From contig CM049307.1 of NCBI GenBank assembly GCA_026874595.1, forward strand, positions 39,658,862 through 39,722,861: DNA of 64,000 nt, in the 5' to 3' direction. How positions within the stretch are numbered: position 1 is the first letter of the stretch; each line of letters starts with the position of its first letter. The stretch comes from Sipunculus nudus (taxonomy: Eukaryota; Annelida; Sipuncula; Golfingiida; Sipunculidae). The position numbers and the translations under genes were made by a program. Shown here piece after piece: positions 50,245 through 61,500 of the stretch. The notes under the pieces were generated by a model. It worked only from the letters and a program-made list of their open reading frames with translations. It was not told the DNA's origin and did not search any database.

Positions 50245-51640
50245 CTATGAAAAATTATATGGCATAAATTGCTTGTACAATGATTTAAACTGGTAGAGAC
50301 TGGTTGCAGATTTGACACTTACAGGTAAAGAATTCCAGTGGATGGGACCAGCATATGCAAGACTTGCTTTGAAGGATTCTCTGTTTGGTTTAGGTAATGA
50401 TAAATTGAAGCCTTGAGAAAAACGAGTATTATATGCACTATTAACACGGTTGAACGTATGCGTAAGAGAGGGAGGGGCATTACCAGACACACATTTAAAG
50501 ACCATTAAAGAAACACAATATTGGTATCTCTGTTTAACATTCATCCAACCCAATGTTGTAATCAATGATGTAGAGGATATATTGGTATCACAAGTTTTAG
50601 TAACGATTCTAGCAGCTCTATTTTGAAGTTTTTGGAGCTGTAATAAATACGTTTTCGAGGAATTACCCCAGACAGATATACAATAATCAATGTGACTCTG
50701 AATTAAGGCATTGTAAAGTATGTTTAAACTAAAGATATCTAAGGTTTTACTTAATCTGAAAAGGAGACCTAGTTTTGATACTATTTTGTCGCACAACAGT
50801 TGTGTATGTTTTTTCCATGCAAGACCAGCGTCGATGATAACACCTAAAAGCTTTGTGTGTTCAACCGGCAACAATGTAATGTTATCCATGGAAATGTTCA
50901 TTTGATTTCCATTGGTTTTAGACTTAGGGCCAAATAATATGAATGATGATTTTTGGGGATTTATACTAAGTCGATTCTCTCTAAACCATTTAAGTGCAAT
51001 TCCGAGATTTACTTGTAATGACTCTATAGCTTTAGCGGCTGAATTCGCTGAAGAATAAATTGAAATATCATCAGCATAAATGACGCATTTCTCACTGAGG
51101 AACATTGGAAGATCATTTAAATAAAAAAGGAAAAATATAGGTCCAAGGACAGTGCCCTGTGGGGTACCTATGTCCAAGGTGCTTGGTTCTAAAAGCAATC
51201 TATTAGAATAAAGCACTTGCTTACGATTAGACAGGTAGTTTTCGAACCACAAAAGCGGTATACCTTTTATGCCATAGTTGCTCATTTTTGTAAGTAAGAC
51301 AGTATGATCAAGGCTATCAAAACCCTTTTTTACATTGAGGAAACATGCAGCGGTAACATTATTGTTATTAAGACTGATTAAGCATTCGTCAATTATGCCG
51401 TGCAAGGCAAATGAAGTTGAACGTTTAGGAAGATAAGCGAACTGTTTATCCGAAAACAGATTATTACTTTCAAAAAACGTAATGAGGCGCGATTTAACGA
51501 ACTGTTCTATTATTTTTGGCACATGGCCTATAACTGAGATCGGTCGGTAGTTATTTGGATCATCCTTACATCCAGATCCTTTGTATATAGGAGTGATCCT
51601 AGCGGTCTTCCAATCTGCTAGAAACTCCCCGGTTTGAAGT
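50245..51640 (-). pseudogene. LINE reverse transcriptase
   Basis: The RT would copy the element RNA at the nicked target. The open frame from 51522 (425 residues) lacks the true N-terminus: upstream in the same phase, ADWKTARITPIYKG and NNYRPIS motifs extend it to about 51640, where a frameshift separates it from the linker. Within the 425-residue frame the palm motif A reads LNVKKGFD (62-69), with Asn63 where RTs have the catalytic Asp. Motif B is PQGTVLGP (121-128) and motif C is YADD (149-152). The C-terminus has the WNSLP and FKSLYKQ patterns usual for this LINE group. The Asn63 change, together with the frameshift, argues against activity. The small plus-strand frame inside is a shadow. 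Confidence 0.9.
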
Positions 51641-52266
51641 GAGATTGTTAAATATGTGGGCTAATGGAGCTGAAATATAAGGTGCGGCTATCTTAAGGAA
51701 AAATCCTGACATTCCCAGTATATCTTCTTTCATACTGGAGTTTACTTTCAACAACTGTGATAAAACAAATTGACTTGAAACTGAATTAAAATCAAAAGAT
51801 TCCAAATTCGGGTTAACAAGATGATCGCAGGTAAATATTGTTTTTGGAAATTTATCGTTAATATTTTTTCCAACAGAAGTAAAGTAATGGTTAAATTTAT
51901 CAGGGTCAATCTTTCCGCTTTCTTTATTCGAGGAGGTTTTCGAAGGCAGAATGTGTTTTAAAGCTTTCCACACACAACCAGGGTTGGAGCCATTTTTTTT
52001 TGTATCAGCGTGGCATAGTACTGGCTACGAGTGGATCTGATAAGATTTGTAACATAATTTCGCTGATGTCAGTACGCAGACCAGTCATTACTGTGATTTG
52101 TTCTTAATGCGTTCCGATGTGCATAATCACGCAAGTGAATCTCATTAAGTAAATCATTATTGAACCATTTATTTTCGCGAGCTTTGGTGCGACGTCGAAT
52201 AAATGGCGCGTTGTTATTAGAAATTCTCAGAAGTTCATAGCGCCACATTTCCAGGCTAAGTTTACA
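51641..52266 (-). pseudogene. LINE linker between endonuclease and RT, multiply broken
   Basis: Translated piecewise, the region keeps LINE-linker features: a KWFNNDLLNEIH-like stretch near 52165, a DWSAY...RNYVTNLI stretch near 52070-52040, and GCVWKALKHIL near 51975. These lie in different phases. An in-frame TGA sits near 52064, where Arg (CGA) would be expected. A frame change occurs in the A9 run near 51992-52000, and more occur near 52250-52270. The 124-residue frame at 51599-51973 begins at a GTG by prediction only; its sequence is continuous with upstream coding. Confidence 0.75.
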
Positions 52267-53259
52267 TCAGAAAGTTGCATAATTCTTGAAAAAAAAAATG
52301 GATTTCGATAATTCATCGATAAATTTGTATTCATTGAATTTACGAAGGGTACGGTAATATCCGGATTTTGTAACTGTGGGCCTAGGTGGTCTATTCAAAA
52401 CGGTAGTCACAAGAAAATGATCACTTGTACATAAAGGATGAACTTTCACATTTGAATGCATGCTTAGCCTAGGATGTGAAGAAAATATCAAGTCGATCAT
52501 TGTAGAGGTGAGCTGAGTAATACGAGTAGGCTCTGTTACAAGTTGTTTAAGACCGAAGATTTTTTCGAGCAAGTCCAGTTTACTAGCAATATAAGTTTCA
52601 GAGCGTAAGCAGTCTACATTGAAATCGCCAAGTAATACAACATGTTTGAATGAGTAAAGGGCACAAGCAAGTAAATCGAGTAATTCATCAATGTAACTGG
52701 AACTGGAATTAGGCGGTCTATATATAGAACCGATTAAGACCGGTTTTCTCCCCAAAATTATTTTAACCCATACACATTCAACGACATTTGAGTTTAAAGT
52801 GACCAACTCCGGTTTTAACGACGATAACACATACGTGAGAACTCCTCCGCCATGCCGATTCCTGTCTGATCTAAAAATCGTATAATCATCAATTTTTATC
52901 TCTGAATCAAAAACGTGGTTATCTAACCATGATTCTGTTAATGATAAAACATGAGGGTTTAAATTAGAACACAAGAGGCGAGTCTCCTCTATTTTGGGTA
53001 GCAAACTACGAACGTTTAGATGACCTAATATGGTACCCTGGTTAGCTAGTCGATGTTGCTTAATATCAGAATATATACTTGGGTTTTGAGACAAAATAGA
53101 AGGAAGAGAGGATGGAATTTCATTCTCGGGTATAATTGGTTTGGTGCTAGGTAATGCTTGATAAATATCTGATAAGTGAGAGCTTGTTTGTGCTGTAATA
53201 CTAACGTTAGGACTTACGGTGATTGTATTGTTTTGACTTGTCACTCGAATTGTCATCAT
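52267..53259 (-). pseudogene. LINE endonuclease domain (APE type)
   Basis: This domain nicks target DNA to start reverse transcription in LINEs. Visible motifs, in order in the 330-residue frame: LNVRS (81-85, metal-binding Asn), LTESW (107-111, catalytic Glu), RNRHGGGV (133-140), IYRPP (179-183), GDFNVD (211-216, catalytic Asp/Asn), TMIDLIF (253-259) and TSDH (278-281, catalytic Asp-His). All are intact, so this segment looks functional in isolation. The frame is lost just after an FFFKNY stretch over a poly-T/A run near 52290, and the following linker continues in other phases. Residues 1-75 have no recognised domain and may include mis-framed sequence. Confidence 0.88.
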
Positions 53260-53584
53260 CCCCGCTCAGGGTCGGCTCAAACATGTACGGATGTACATTT
53301 TCGCTCCCCGGTAACCTTGTATCTTTACCTGAATGATCACTAAAGTTGTCGTAGCTTGAAGGGTCAAAATCGACTATTGAATCTGTGATGAACTCGAAAC
53401 TTTCAGAAAGGACATCGTTACAAAAACCAGTGGCCATTGTATATAGACAGGGTGACTGCCGTAGTAAGCCTGCAGTTCCTGAGCTGACGTCACAGCATGT
53501 GCCTGCACTTGAGAACCCGAGCGGCTCTGTGGCACTGACCCTGTGGCGAGTAGCCACATATTTGCCTAATTGCTCATTAATCAA
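53207..53584 (-). pseudogene. LINE 5' reading frame, Ser/Asp-rich
   Basis: The frame extends through an internal Met (about 53440) followed by an acidic, Ser-rich stretch containing DFDPSSYDNFSDHSG. It runs up to the overlap with the endonuclease frame, which lies in another phase. No RNA-binding knuckle, coiled coil or PHD-like cysteine pattern is visible. It may be the N-terminal extension of the endonuclease/RT protein, separated by a frameshift near 53210-53260, or an ORF1 remnant. The stretch upstream of the internal Met (53584-53445) belongs to the leader and includes the CRE-type TGACGTCA. Function not assigned. Confidence 0.4.
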
Positions 53585-53690
53585 GCTCAGTCAGCACTGG
53601 TCACCAGCGGTATGTCACTTTAATAGGGGAAAGATGCACTCTACACAAATTTGGTATATTTCGCTGGTCATGTCCTTTAAATGAGAAAAA

Positions 53691-54379
53691 GTAGCGTGCG
53701 CTGCTGCCCTGTCGGAAAGCGAATGAAATTTTGCAGATGTACATAGCTAGTTAAGCTAGCATTATGAAAAAAATGGCGGTTTCTTTCAACATACAAATAT
53801 TTTAAAAGTCACCCACAATTCTATTTGTTCTAAGTTTAGCCCAAGAAGAGCATATTAGCAGTGACCAGGTGAGTCTTATAGAAAGTGAAACAAGACGGAA
53901 AACGGTGCTGGGGTAATATGCCTCTCATTGGGCGGCTGGCCGGTGTTGTTGCTTGTCTTTGTGGGCTGATATTACCAGTAAATATAAAATTTGCCCAATC
54001 GATATACTTTTTACCTTTGTCAGAAGATGAGTGCCGACCTGATATATGTCAGAGAGCCCATGACGCTTGGCCTTTGTAAATATCCCGGTCATCAGTTTTT
54101 GTTATCAGCGGCTCAGCATCCGGCTTACAACAGATCAGACGCCAGACAATAGCTTCTTTATTTTTCTTTGCGGTTGCTGTTGACCCGAGGCTCCAGTTTA
54201 ACACACTGCATTCATCTTCCTATGGACAGGTTTTATTTTTATCTCACACAAATACATATACACGAGCCCCTCGCCCCCATCATTTAAGTACTATATAGAT
54301 CAGTAAAAAAAGCTACTTCAATTTCTTTTCAAAATGTTAGCTTTATATACAGCTGAATACAATAGAAACTGTTTTGTAA

Positions 54380-54383
<4 letters not shown>
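53691..54383. other. Gene-free stretch
   Basis: The 64-codon frame at 53885-54079 (plus) has no recognised domain. No repeat resolved. Confidence 0.45.

Positions 54384-54441
<58 letters not shown>
54384..54441. repeat. (TA)n microsatellite, insertion site of LTR copy 3
   Basis: About 29 TA units ending directly at the LTR. TA-rich sequence resumes on its other side. Confidence 0.95.
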
Positions 54442-54445
<4 letters not shown>

Positions 54446-55231
54446 ACGGAACCTAATATAAACAGATCACGTATGTGTGATGAACACAAATTTTGTAATA
54501 GAGATAAAAACAAATCAGATTCTGTAACACTAGGCAGCGTGAATAAAGAAGTCTGTGGTTTTTTGTTAACAAATAACTATAATTTATTTTTAAAACAATC
54601 CCAACAATACAACTCACCAAATCAATACAATTATACAGTAAAACAGCGGTATAGCAACAAGTCAAGACAATCACATAGAAAATAATGCGCACAATACCTG
54701 GATACCAACACCGCCACCACTATAAGTCCTTTAAATGTAAACTCTCGGAGAATGACAGTCGAGTGGAAAGTTCCTGCAACGACCCAGAAAGTAAACTGAA
54801 GTCCAAATGTATAAAATCCAGGAGAATGTCTTTGAAAATCTATAATTGCCGCATAAGTCGGATAAGGTCCTAGAATCCGACACACGCTTCTGCGTCCGCT
54901 GGAATCTTCTCTGCTCTCTCTCTGCCCTTCCATTCTGAAACACAGCCCCTTTATATACCTCCACACCCCAAGCCGAGAATTTTCCACTTTTCGAACAGTC
55001 TATAAGATCTTGCACAACACAGTCTACACGCGTTTCAGGAATTCTGAAGAAAAACAGCGCTGTGTATATCCACATACAAGGCTCATCACGTGAACCACGA
55101 CTAAGCGTGAAAACCCAAGCTAAATATGACCACGAGAGTTCAGCCAGTACGGATTAAACATAGAATGTAATACACGAGTGCCACAACAGGAGTTACGCCC
55201 GTGTCACATAATAAAAAGAGCACCTGTAACA
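54442..55231 (-). mobile_element. Solo LTR, copy 3
   Basis: Minus-strand copy of the LTR family: read in reverse it starts TGTTACAGGTGC and ends TTCCGTAACA. ATAT flanks both sides (54438-54441 and 55232-55235), a 4-bp duplication, though the TA-rich target makes this less decisive than in copy 1. An AATAAA-like signal and the ACAGAAGCGTGTGTC-type block of the other copies are present in reverse. Frames of 60-118 codons on both strands here are LTR sequence. Confidence 0.75.
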
Positions 55232-55261
55232 ATATATATGCATATATATATATATTTATAA

Positions 55262-55308
<47 letters not shown>
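55232..55308. repeat. (TA)n microsatellite
   Basis: Interrupted, then pure TA; the continuation of the tract that received LTR copy 3. Confidence 0.95.
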
Positions 55309-55309
<1 letters not shown>

Positions 55310-55436
55310 TCGTTTATGTGTGGGTGTATACAACTGCAAAAGTTTCTCGAGATAATTTGCAAAAGTTCATATTGCAAGTCTCTTTTGTGGAAATATTTAA
55401 GTTTGATTTATGTAAAATTATAGGAGATATTTCATG

Positions 55437-55640
55437 ACCGGCCTCCGTGATCTAGAGATAGAGTTCTGGGCCAAAAGCCGGGAGATCGTGAGTTCAAACT
55501 TCGTGAAGGATCGGCCTCCATCACAATCGTCTTTCACTCAGACGAATGCGCCTTTCAGTGGATCCTCGGTGTTACACACCAAGGACCCGCAGGTGCGGAA
55601 CACAGAGCTCCAAACCCGGAAAGAAATTCTATAGATGTAC
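55437..55640 (+). mobile_element. tRNA-derived SINE-like element
   Basis: GGCCTCCGTGATCTAGAGATAGAG reads like a tRNA 5' half (weak A-box). GAGTTCAAACTTC about 50 bases on is a degraded B-box, and CTGGGCC...GCCGGGAG can form an anticodon-arm-like pairing. A body of about 120 bp follows (ACCAAGGACCCGCAGGTGCG). No A-tail or target duplication was found, so the 3' limit is a guess. The open frame across it is not a gene. Confidence 0.5.
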
Positions 55641-55739
55641 ATGGTACTTGGTTAGGTAAAAAGTAAAAATAGTTTGAAATTACCTCTATAAAAAGAATAT
55701 AAAAGATATTAAAAACCCACGTTGAAAGTCGACAAAGAA

Positions 55740-56039
55740 TTAAAAATACAAAACGTCACATATCTGCTCTGGCCACTTACTTAGCTTGTACGTGAGATAA
55801 AAAAAATTATGAACCGTTATCCAATAAAGCAGATGGTTAAGTGGGAGGTACTGTTTGGACAATGCTGTCGTCCCGAGGCTGTTGACAATTAAAAGGTTGA
55901 GCAATCTGTCGGACAGGTGTCGGACAGGAAACCTGTTATATGAAATGCCTAATTCCCTGCCAGTCGAACTCAGTTCATCACCAGCTGAAACATAACCGTA
56001 TCCAACCAGGTGCTTAATCTGATCACATGTCCATGTCAA
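55740..56039 (-). other. Possible death-domain-like exon remnant
   Basis: The 99-residue frame includes ELSSTGRELGISYNRF, then LSDRLLNLL and LPLNHLLYW. The spacing loosely recalls death-fold repeats (Gly-x-x-Leu-Gly-Ile and Leu-rich helices). A TTTCAG precedes the segment at about 55987 on the minus strand and could be a splice acceptor. The expected Trp of helix 3 and a clear final helix are missing. The GTCGGACAGG motif repeats in tandem at the DNA level, so part of the similarity may be chance. Confidence 0.2.
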
Positions 56040-56383
56040 TTTATACTGTGCATGCCTGTTTTGAATAAGGAATATATGATTACATGACCAAAGTCTGGAT
56101 TATTGGTTAAATTGGGTTTGTTAAAACTTGGGTTTGTAATCATTCAGGTATTATTAAACTTAACGTCTGTCAATGCAAGTCGTGCACCGATTACAAATGA
56201 AACTACTTACCAGTTTGTTCATTTGTCTTGGGGTCATTGACTGGCCTGTGGCTGGTATTGAAAATAAATAAAAGCAATAATATTTTTTATTATGCAATTT
56301 TATGCAATCGGTAATTTTATGTATGTTACATTTAAGGTAAATTGCCATCACATCATATATAACCATCTTTGGCATTATTTTTT

Positions 56384-57076
56384 CTAGCTCAGCTGAGTGA
56401 AAGTCATCTGAGCTATCGCGATTAATCTTTGTGCGTCGTCCGTCCGGCCGTCAATTAGCTGGGCACAAATCGTCAATGTGGACCGAGAACACGCAGAGCA
56501 CGCAGAGAGTGAGATGGGGTACAAATAATAACCATTTGGCCTATATTCTTCTAATGTGACCTTGAGGGAGTTTCTGGGAAAATGTCCTTGTAAATTTGAA
56601 ATAAGGTCACCGTGATCTAAATTCTGTGAGATATGAGCAGAAAACCTAGTTTTGAGCCCCAAGAAAGTCAGAGAGGTCACAATTCTTAACTGTTGGCTTA
56701 GAAATCCCTTTCTTGATGTAAAAGGAGGTTATTGTAATGTCTCCTTTCACATCCAAAGTAAGGTCATTGTGACCAATATTACGGGGCTATGTATAAAAAC
56801 ATGATTTGAGTCCCCTCTGAGTCAGATGGCCACAAACTTCCTACTTAGCATCTTGGGAGTTCCTTGTCAAATCTTCTTGGAAACATTAAATAAGATTGCT
56901 GTAACTATTTTCTTTGGAATTTTGGACAAAAAGATATGATTTGGAGCATGGTGAAAGTCATTCAACCCATTGTTCAAGGTTCCTTAACAAATATTTTTCA
57001 TCAAATCATAACATTTATAATTTATACATGCATTACGTCAAATTCAGCTGAGCGTCATGAGCCATGGGTCACTTGT
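56384..57076. repeat. Dispersed repeat, long copy
   Basis: It starts CTAGCTCAGCTGAGTGAAAG, continues GTCATCTGAGCTATCGCGAT and CGTCGTCCGTCCG as at 18396-18450, and ends near TCAGCTGAGCGTCATGAGCC. Internal tandem-like blocks carry AAGGTCA(C/T)(C/T)GTGA and AGTCAGA(G/T)(A/G)G. No inverted ends, no poly-A and no coding capacity; the class of element is not known to me. Confidence 0.6.
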
Positions 57077-57087
57077 TACATTTTGTT

Positions 57088-57172
57088 GAGGCACTAACCA
57101 CATTCACCTGATGATCGGGTCGCATCCCGTAAAACAGACTGTTGTGAATTAACAGTGTTGTTTTATTCAGAG

Positions 57173-57176
<4 letters not shown>
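57088..57176. repeat. Single unit of the 8.65-kb tandem repeat
   Basis: ACATTCACCTGATGATCGGG, TCGCATCCCGT, TGTTGTTTTATTCAG and GTTATAT match the 8652-8850 units in order. The final GTTATAT runs straight into a (TA)n tract. Confidence 0.8.
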
Positions 57177-57243
<67 letters not shown>

Positions 57244-57252
57244 TATATATAC
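57175..57252. repeat. (TA)n microsatellite
   Basis: About 37 TA units with one AA interruption near the end. Confidence 0.95.
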
Positions 57253-57283
57253 GGGGTTTTTGTGGTAACGACTTCATAAAATA

Positions 57284-57406
57284 GTAATATTTTTTAAGCA
57301 TGCGTATGTGAAATGTAAACAAAAGCTTGACGGTTGGGACAAGTCAACCCGGCCGTACCACAAGTTCAATTGGAAAACGGAACGTTTTAGGTAGAAACGG
57401 CCTCTC
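57284..57406. repeat. Dispersed repeat, copy B
   Basis: Diverged partner of 40229-40376, in the same orientation, with shared blocks TAAGCATG, AAATGTAAACAAAAGC, ACAAGT, TTCAATTGGAA and GTAGAAACGGCCTCT. Confidence 0.65.
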
Positions 57407-58375
57407 TATATCTGAAGGGTGTGTCTATTTTTTGCGGCACAGACATTTTTCTTTGGTCCTAAGATGACGTATTCACCCATATTATCTAGAAATTAAAAGA
57501 ATCAGTGTGCAAATATGAACATATTCATGTTCAAATGACCGTTACACAAATGATGCATATCAAATAATTATTTTATGTTAAACTGCACAAGAAACCTGTC
57601 CAAACAGTGCGATAAAGCATAATATTTATTATAATAAAGTGACGTTCCTGGGTTAGCCGGTCATCTATAATTCAAGATTATCTCCCCAAAGTTTAATTGT
57701 CTTTTAATATTTCAAAGGGTAACAAAATAAACAATTCAGTTTAGCTAACTCATTAAAGCATTAATAAAAATTAGCGAAAGAAGGAACCTAACCCTTTATC
57801 GTATACTTACAATGTTTTTATAAACTGACAATATGGTCACTCGAGATTTAGTCTAAGTTTTGCAATACTTCTTCATACAATCTTTTTTCTTCATACGGTT
57901 CACGTATAAATACTATGCTGAAAGAGAAAGCAATTATTTCCAAAACTAGATTAGATTCGAATTCCTTTGATGAAGCAAACCTGATTTGGACAAGCAATTA
58001 TTACGTCGGTAGAAATAACGATAGTCTACAAATATACCTCAATGAAAGGAAACCCGCTCGGTATTGGTTTACCATTAAATACCCCAAGAAGCCTCTTGGC
58101 ATTACTTAACTAATGCGATTAATATTTCGACAAAAGAGAGGTGTTTTACGATGATAGATATTTTGGTATATCCTTGCTTCATGTATAATGAAACCGGCAG
58201 GCCTTAAAGAAAACTGTCACATTGAACACCAGACGTGGAACGGTCCTCTCTTATTACATTTGTTCTATCTCACAAAGGCTATTGAAATTTATTACGGCCA
58301 AATCTAGCGAAAATGGAAATACCTAATATTTGATTGATTAAATCCGCTGCCCTTTTTTAAAGACTCCATATTATT

Positions 58376-58378
<3 letters not shown>
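57407..58378. other. Gene-free stretch
   Basis: The 64-codon frame at 57915-58109 (plus) has no recognised domain. No repeats resolved. Confidence 0.45.

Positions 58379-58419
<41 letters not shown>
58379..58419. repeat. (CT)n microsatellite
   Basis: About 20 CT units; complementary in polarity to the GA tract at 58544. Confidence 0.95.
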
Positions 58420-58425
<6 letters not shown>

Positions 58426-58541
58426 GCCTGATTTGCTACATTTTTCTTGATACTGTTTCTTTCTTTCTGGCTTTATCAATCTATTCCAAATTAGTTACAA
58501 TGGTCATGATATTCCCTGTGGCTATCCGTCTGTATAGGTCT

Positions 58542-58543
<2 letters not shown>

Positions 58544-58589
<46 letters not shown>
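58544..58589. repeat. (GA)n microsatellite
   Basis: About 22 GA units, 124 bases after the CT tract, allowing a ~40-bp stem. Confidence 0.95.
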
Positions 58590-58590
<1 letters not shown>

Positions 58591-61500
58591 CTGCATTAAA
58601 ACCTGATTCATAACTGCTGACTGCGTTTGCATTGAACCGTTTTTGTTCTTTAGAAAAATCTTTATTTTGCTGTTTTTCTGCGTCCCAGAGTATTTGCCTC
58701 TTACTTTATCTGAGCCTGCTCCCCTCCGGGACGATAAATTGTTCGAGACACTCTGAACAGACAGCCCGTAGTCGCCGTTAAAGAGCTTGGCATCAACACA
58801 AACGCCCCAGGATAATTGAACCTTCCTGAACGTGGCAGTCCTACCTGTAGTACTAAGTTGAACAAATGGGCACCCGCCTGCTTGTTTACTCTAACAGTAT
58901 GTCGCGGCTGAAATGCCTACTATTTATTCACCTCAGTCGGCCTTGCCTCAACCGTTTCAGAGGAACAAGATTTTTTTTTATCCGAGCACCATGTGGTTGG
59001 AGTTTATTGATTATCCAAGAATTCTTCCTGGAAGGTGATTTCTGTGACAAACAAGTCGGAAAATGCGATGATTACAATACTGACATATGATAATGATTCC
59101 TATCAAAGTAGGATACGGTGGGACGTGGGGCCTCAACAGTTTCATTTACAGTTTATTTAGCAAATGAAGGCCCGCCGATGGAGGCGAGCTAATAGAACGA
59201 CGGCTGATGGCGCCCATTGAGATGAACTAACGCACGAGACCATCCCGTACATTTGAATGAGCTTGAATTTCGGCTTCACGTACGGAACTCCACACGCAAT
59301 CATTTACTCTACTTTAGTGTAGATCCAAAGCCTTCTTACCGTTAGTGCCGCAAGACTTCTGTCCATTGTGGAAAAGTTCTTTGATAATTTATAATGATTT
59401 TATTATTTATAATGAATTACATACTTTCACTTTTCGTCGCATATTTCAGTAGATGGCTGATGCAATATACTTATATAAAAACTTAATATGAAAACCACAG
59501 TGCCTGTCATGTTAACACGTTGTTTTCAAGTGAGTGCAGAGGCAGTCGTTTTTCATCAAATATAAAATTATGTGCTTTTGTGCAAAAATATAAAAAATAG
59601 GAAGACCGATCAGCTTTTAAACTGACACAGGAACATAATAGTCCACGGTGTATTTCACAGTTACTCTTACATGACTTATATATCTCACCATTGAGTCCGA
59701 CTCTACATTCAGACCAACTGTTACACGATCCTTAAGCACGTGACTATAAAAGGCCCTGTTTACTGTTTTTCGCGATTAAATCGAAGGCGATCCCAGTGGT
59801 TGAACAGGACGTTATTGCTTGCTCCCTGTGTTGTTAGAACACAACGCGTTTTGAATGGAAGCTTCTCGATAAAATATATGTGATTAAATTGTATTTTTGA
59901 AAAGACAGGCGTCAATGAGAACCTTTTTTGCTCCGCATTGGGTCCCTCCTATTGGAATACGTGTTGTGAGCGGTTCACAGACTGATAGTGTGGTTTATTA
60001 CCAATCACTAAAATAACATTTATATGGGAATCCATTTATACCTTTTATGTGACCTTCTCCCGAGAATTTAATCCGGCTGCCGCATGATTCTCCCGTATCT
60101 CAAACAATCTGATGCCGTAATTTTGCTCCCTCGCAGAATAACGACATTATTATATCACAAATGACGTAGTAGGCCAGGTTATCATGACAGTTTATTAGTA
60201 ATGGGACACATTTAACTTGACATTTTGCTAGATATGACCTTCTTGTGATAGAAAAAAATTTAAATATTTAATATTATAGACCTGTTTTCCTGTAAAAGGT
60301 TGCCTGTAGTTCATGATTAATTGTGTAAACCAGTGTCCGCTGTTTCATAGCACTAAGCGCACGTATTTCATGAATTTTTTTATAGGCCCCCTTCATACAC
60401 ATTAACACGTGTGGTAGGTACGAGTGTACGGTTGGTTCTATGACCAGCAAGCACGCACTTTAAATGCATTCCGACAGCTATAGTTTTTGTGTTTGAAACC
60501 GGGCGGAATCGTTTGTTATATTCTTTTATTATACCTCCGCCCAGCACTGAACATAATTTGTATACATTTTATACAGGGGTAAGATTACACCCAAGGACAA
60601 ATCCCTTACATTTTGAAAGTAATCTGATTCACCATGATATAATATTTTTAAATTCAAAGGATAATATCCCATCGTGACATACGGTTGTTTCATTATAACA
60701 GGGCTATGCCTAGTTGTTACTTGGTGCTATATTCTCACTGTAGCCTGGAATACGGTGACAACAGTGCACGCGTTATATGACTCCAGGCGGGGATTTGATG
60801 TTTCCAACAATACCTTGTATTATATTATATTATATACAATAATTGTCATATTATATTGTGTTATTTTATATCATAATATCACCCTTTTATATCAACTAAC
60901 ATAAAGGCTGAATGGAAATGAGCATGGCGCGATGGTGTACCTTGTAACACGGTATTGTTATTTATGGTATATCTTTTCATCATCTCTCCTGTTGGATATA
61001 CGGTGGCTAGAATTATATTTACTTCGAAAATGATGTCACAGAGAATACAGATGACCACGTATAAAACGTCCTTATATACAGAATAAAAAAGCACTTAAGG
61101 CCATTCACAAATAAACATTCATTTTAACGATACTGTTCTGCGTTCAGAAAGCTGAATTCAGTATGTTATGGATTTATTTTCACAATCTGTGAATTACATT
61201 AGAAAAATTACAGTTCAATCACAGAGCAAACTCTTAGAAAATTACAGTTCATAGTTTTTTAACTCTAAGATGGTCGCACTGAAATCAGATTATGGTGCGT
61301 TACTTCAGACGAGGACCTAAAATAGGGTCAAATGACTTGGCGTGTTTAGATCGAGTTAAGCCGTATATATGGCAGGACTAAGCTCGTTTATGGATCGATA
61401 GGTTTTTCCGTGTTATTTTACACCCAAAACATAGTCCAAGTAAGGCAGGCTTGCCTGGCTGATGAAGCGGTAGATGCGATGGGCGGGCTAAGACCAAATA

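Larger units (their letters stand above)
49869..53690 (-). mobile_element. Decayed LINE (APE-type non-LTR retrotransposon)
   Basis: On the minus strand the order is leader (53690-53450), a short Ser/Asp-rich frame, an apurinic-type endonuclease (53259-52267), a linker, a reverse transcriptase (about 51640-50245), a 3' UTR and an (AAATA)n-type tail (49909-49869 in plus coordinates). This order and the motifs place it in the CR1/L2/Jockey-like group of LINEs; the exact clade needs a tree. Frameshifts, an in-frame stop and a changed catalytic residue show that the copy is dead. The 5' limit is uncertain and no target duplication was found. Confidence 0.85.

Noticed and set aside
53200-53250. GTAAGT-like donor and downstream AG inside the LINE, suggesting an intron between its frames
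   Set aside because: The interval is too short for an intron and a simple frameshift explains the phase change in a decayed element.
54631-55075. Overlapping 114-118 codon minus-strand frames
   Set aside because: LTR copy 3 sequence; no gag/pol motif.
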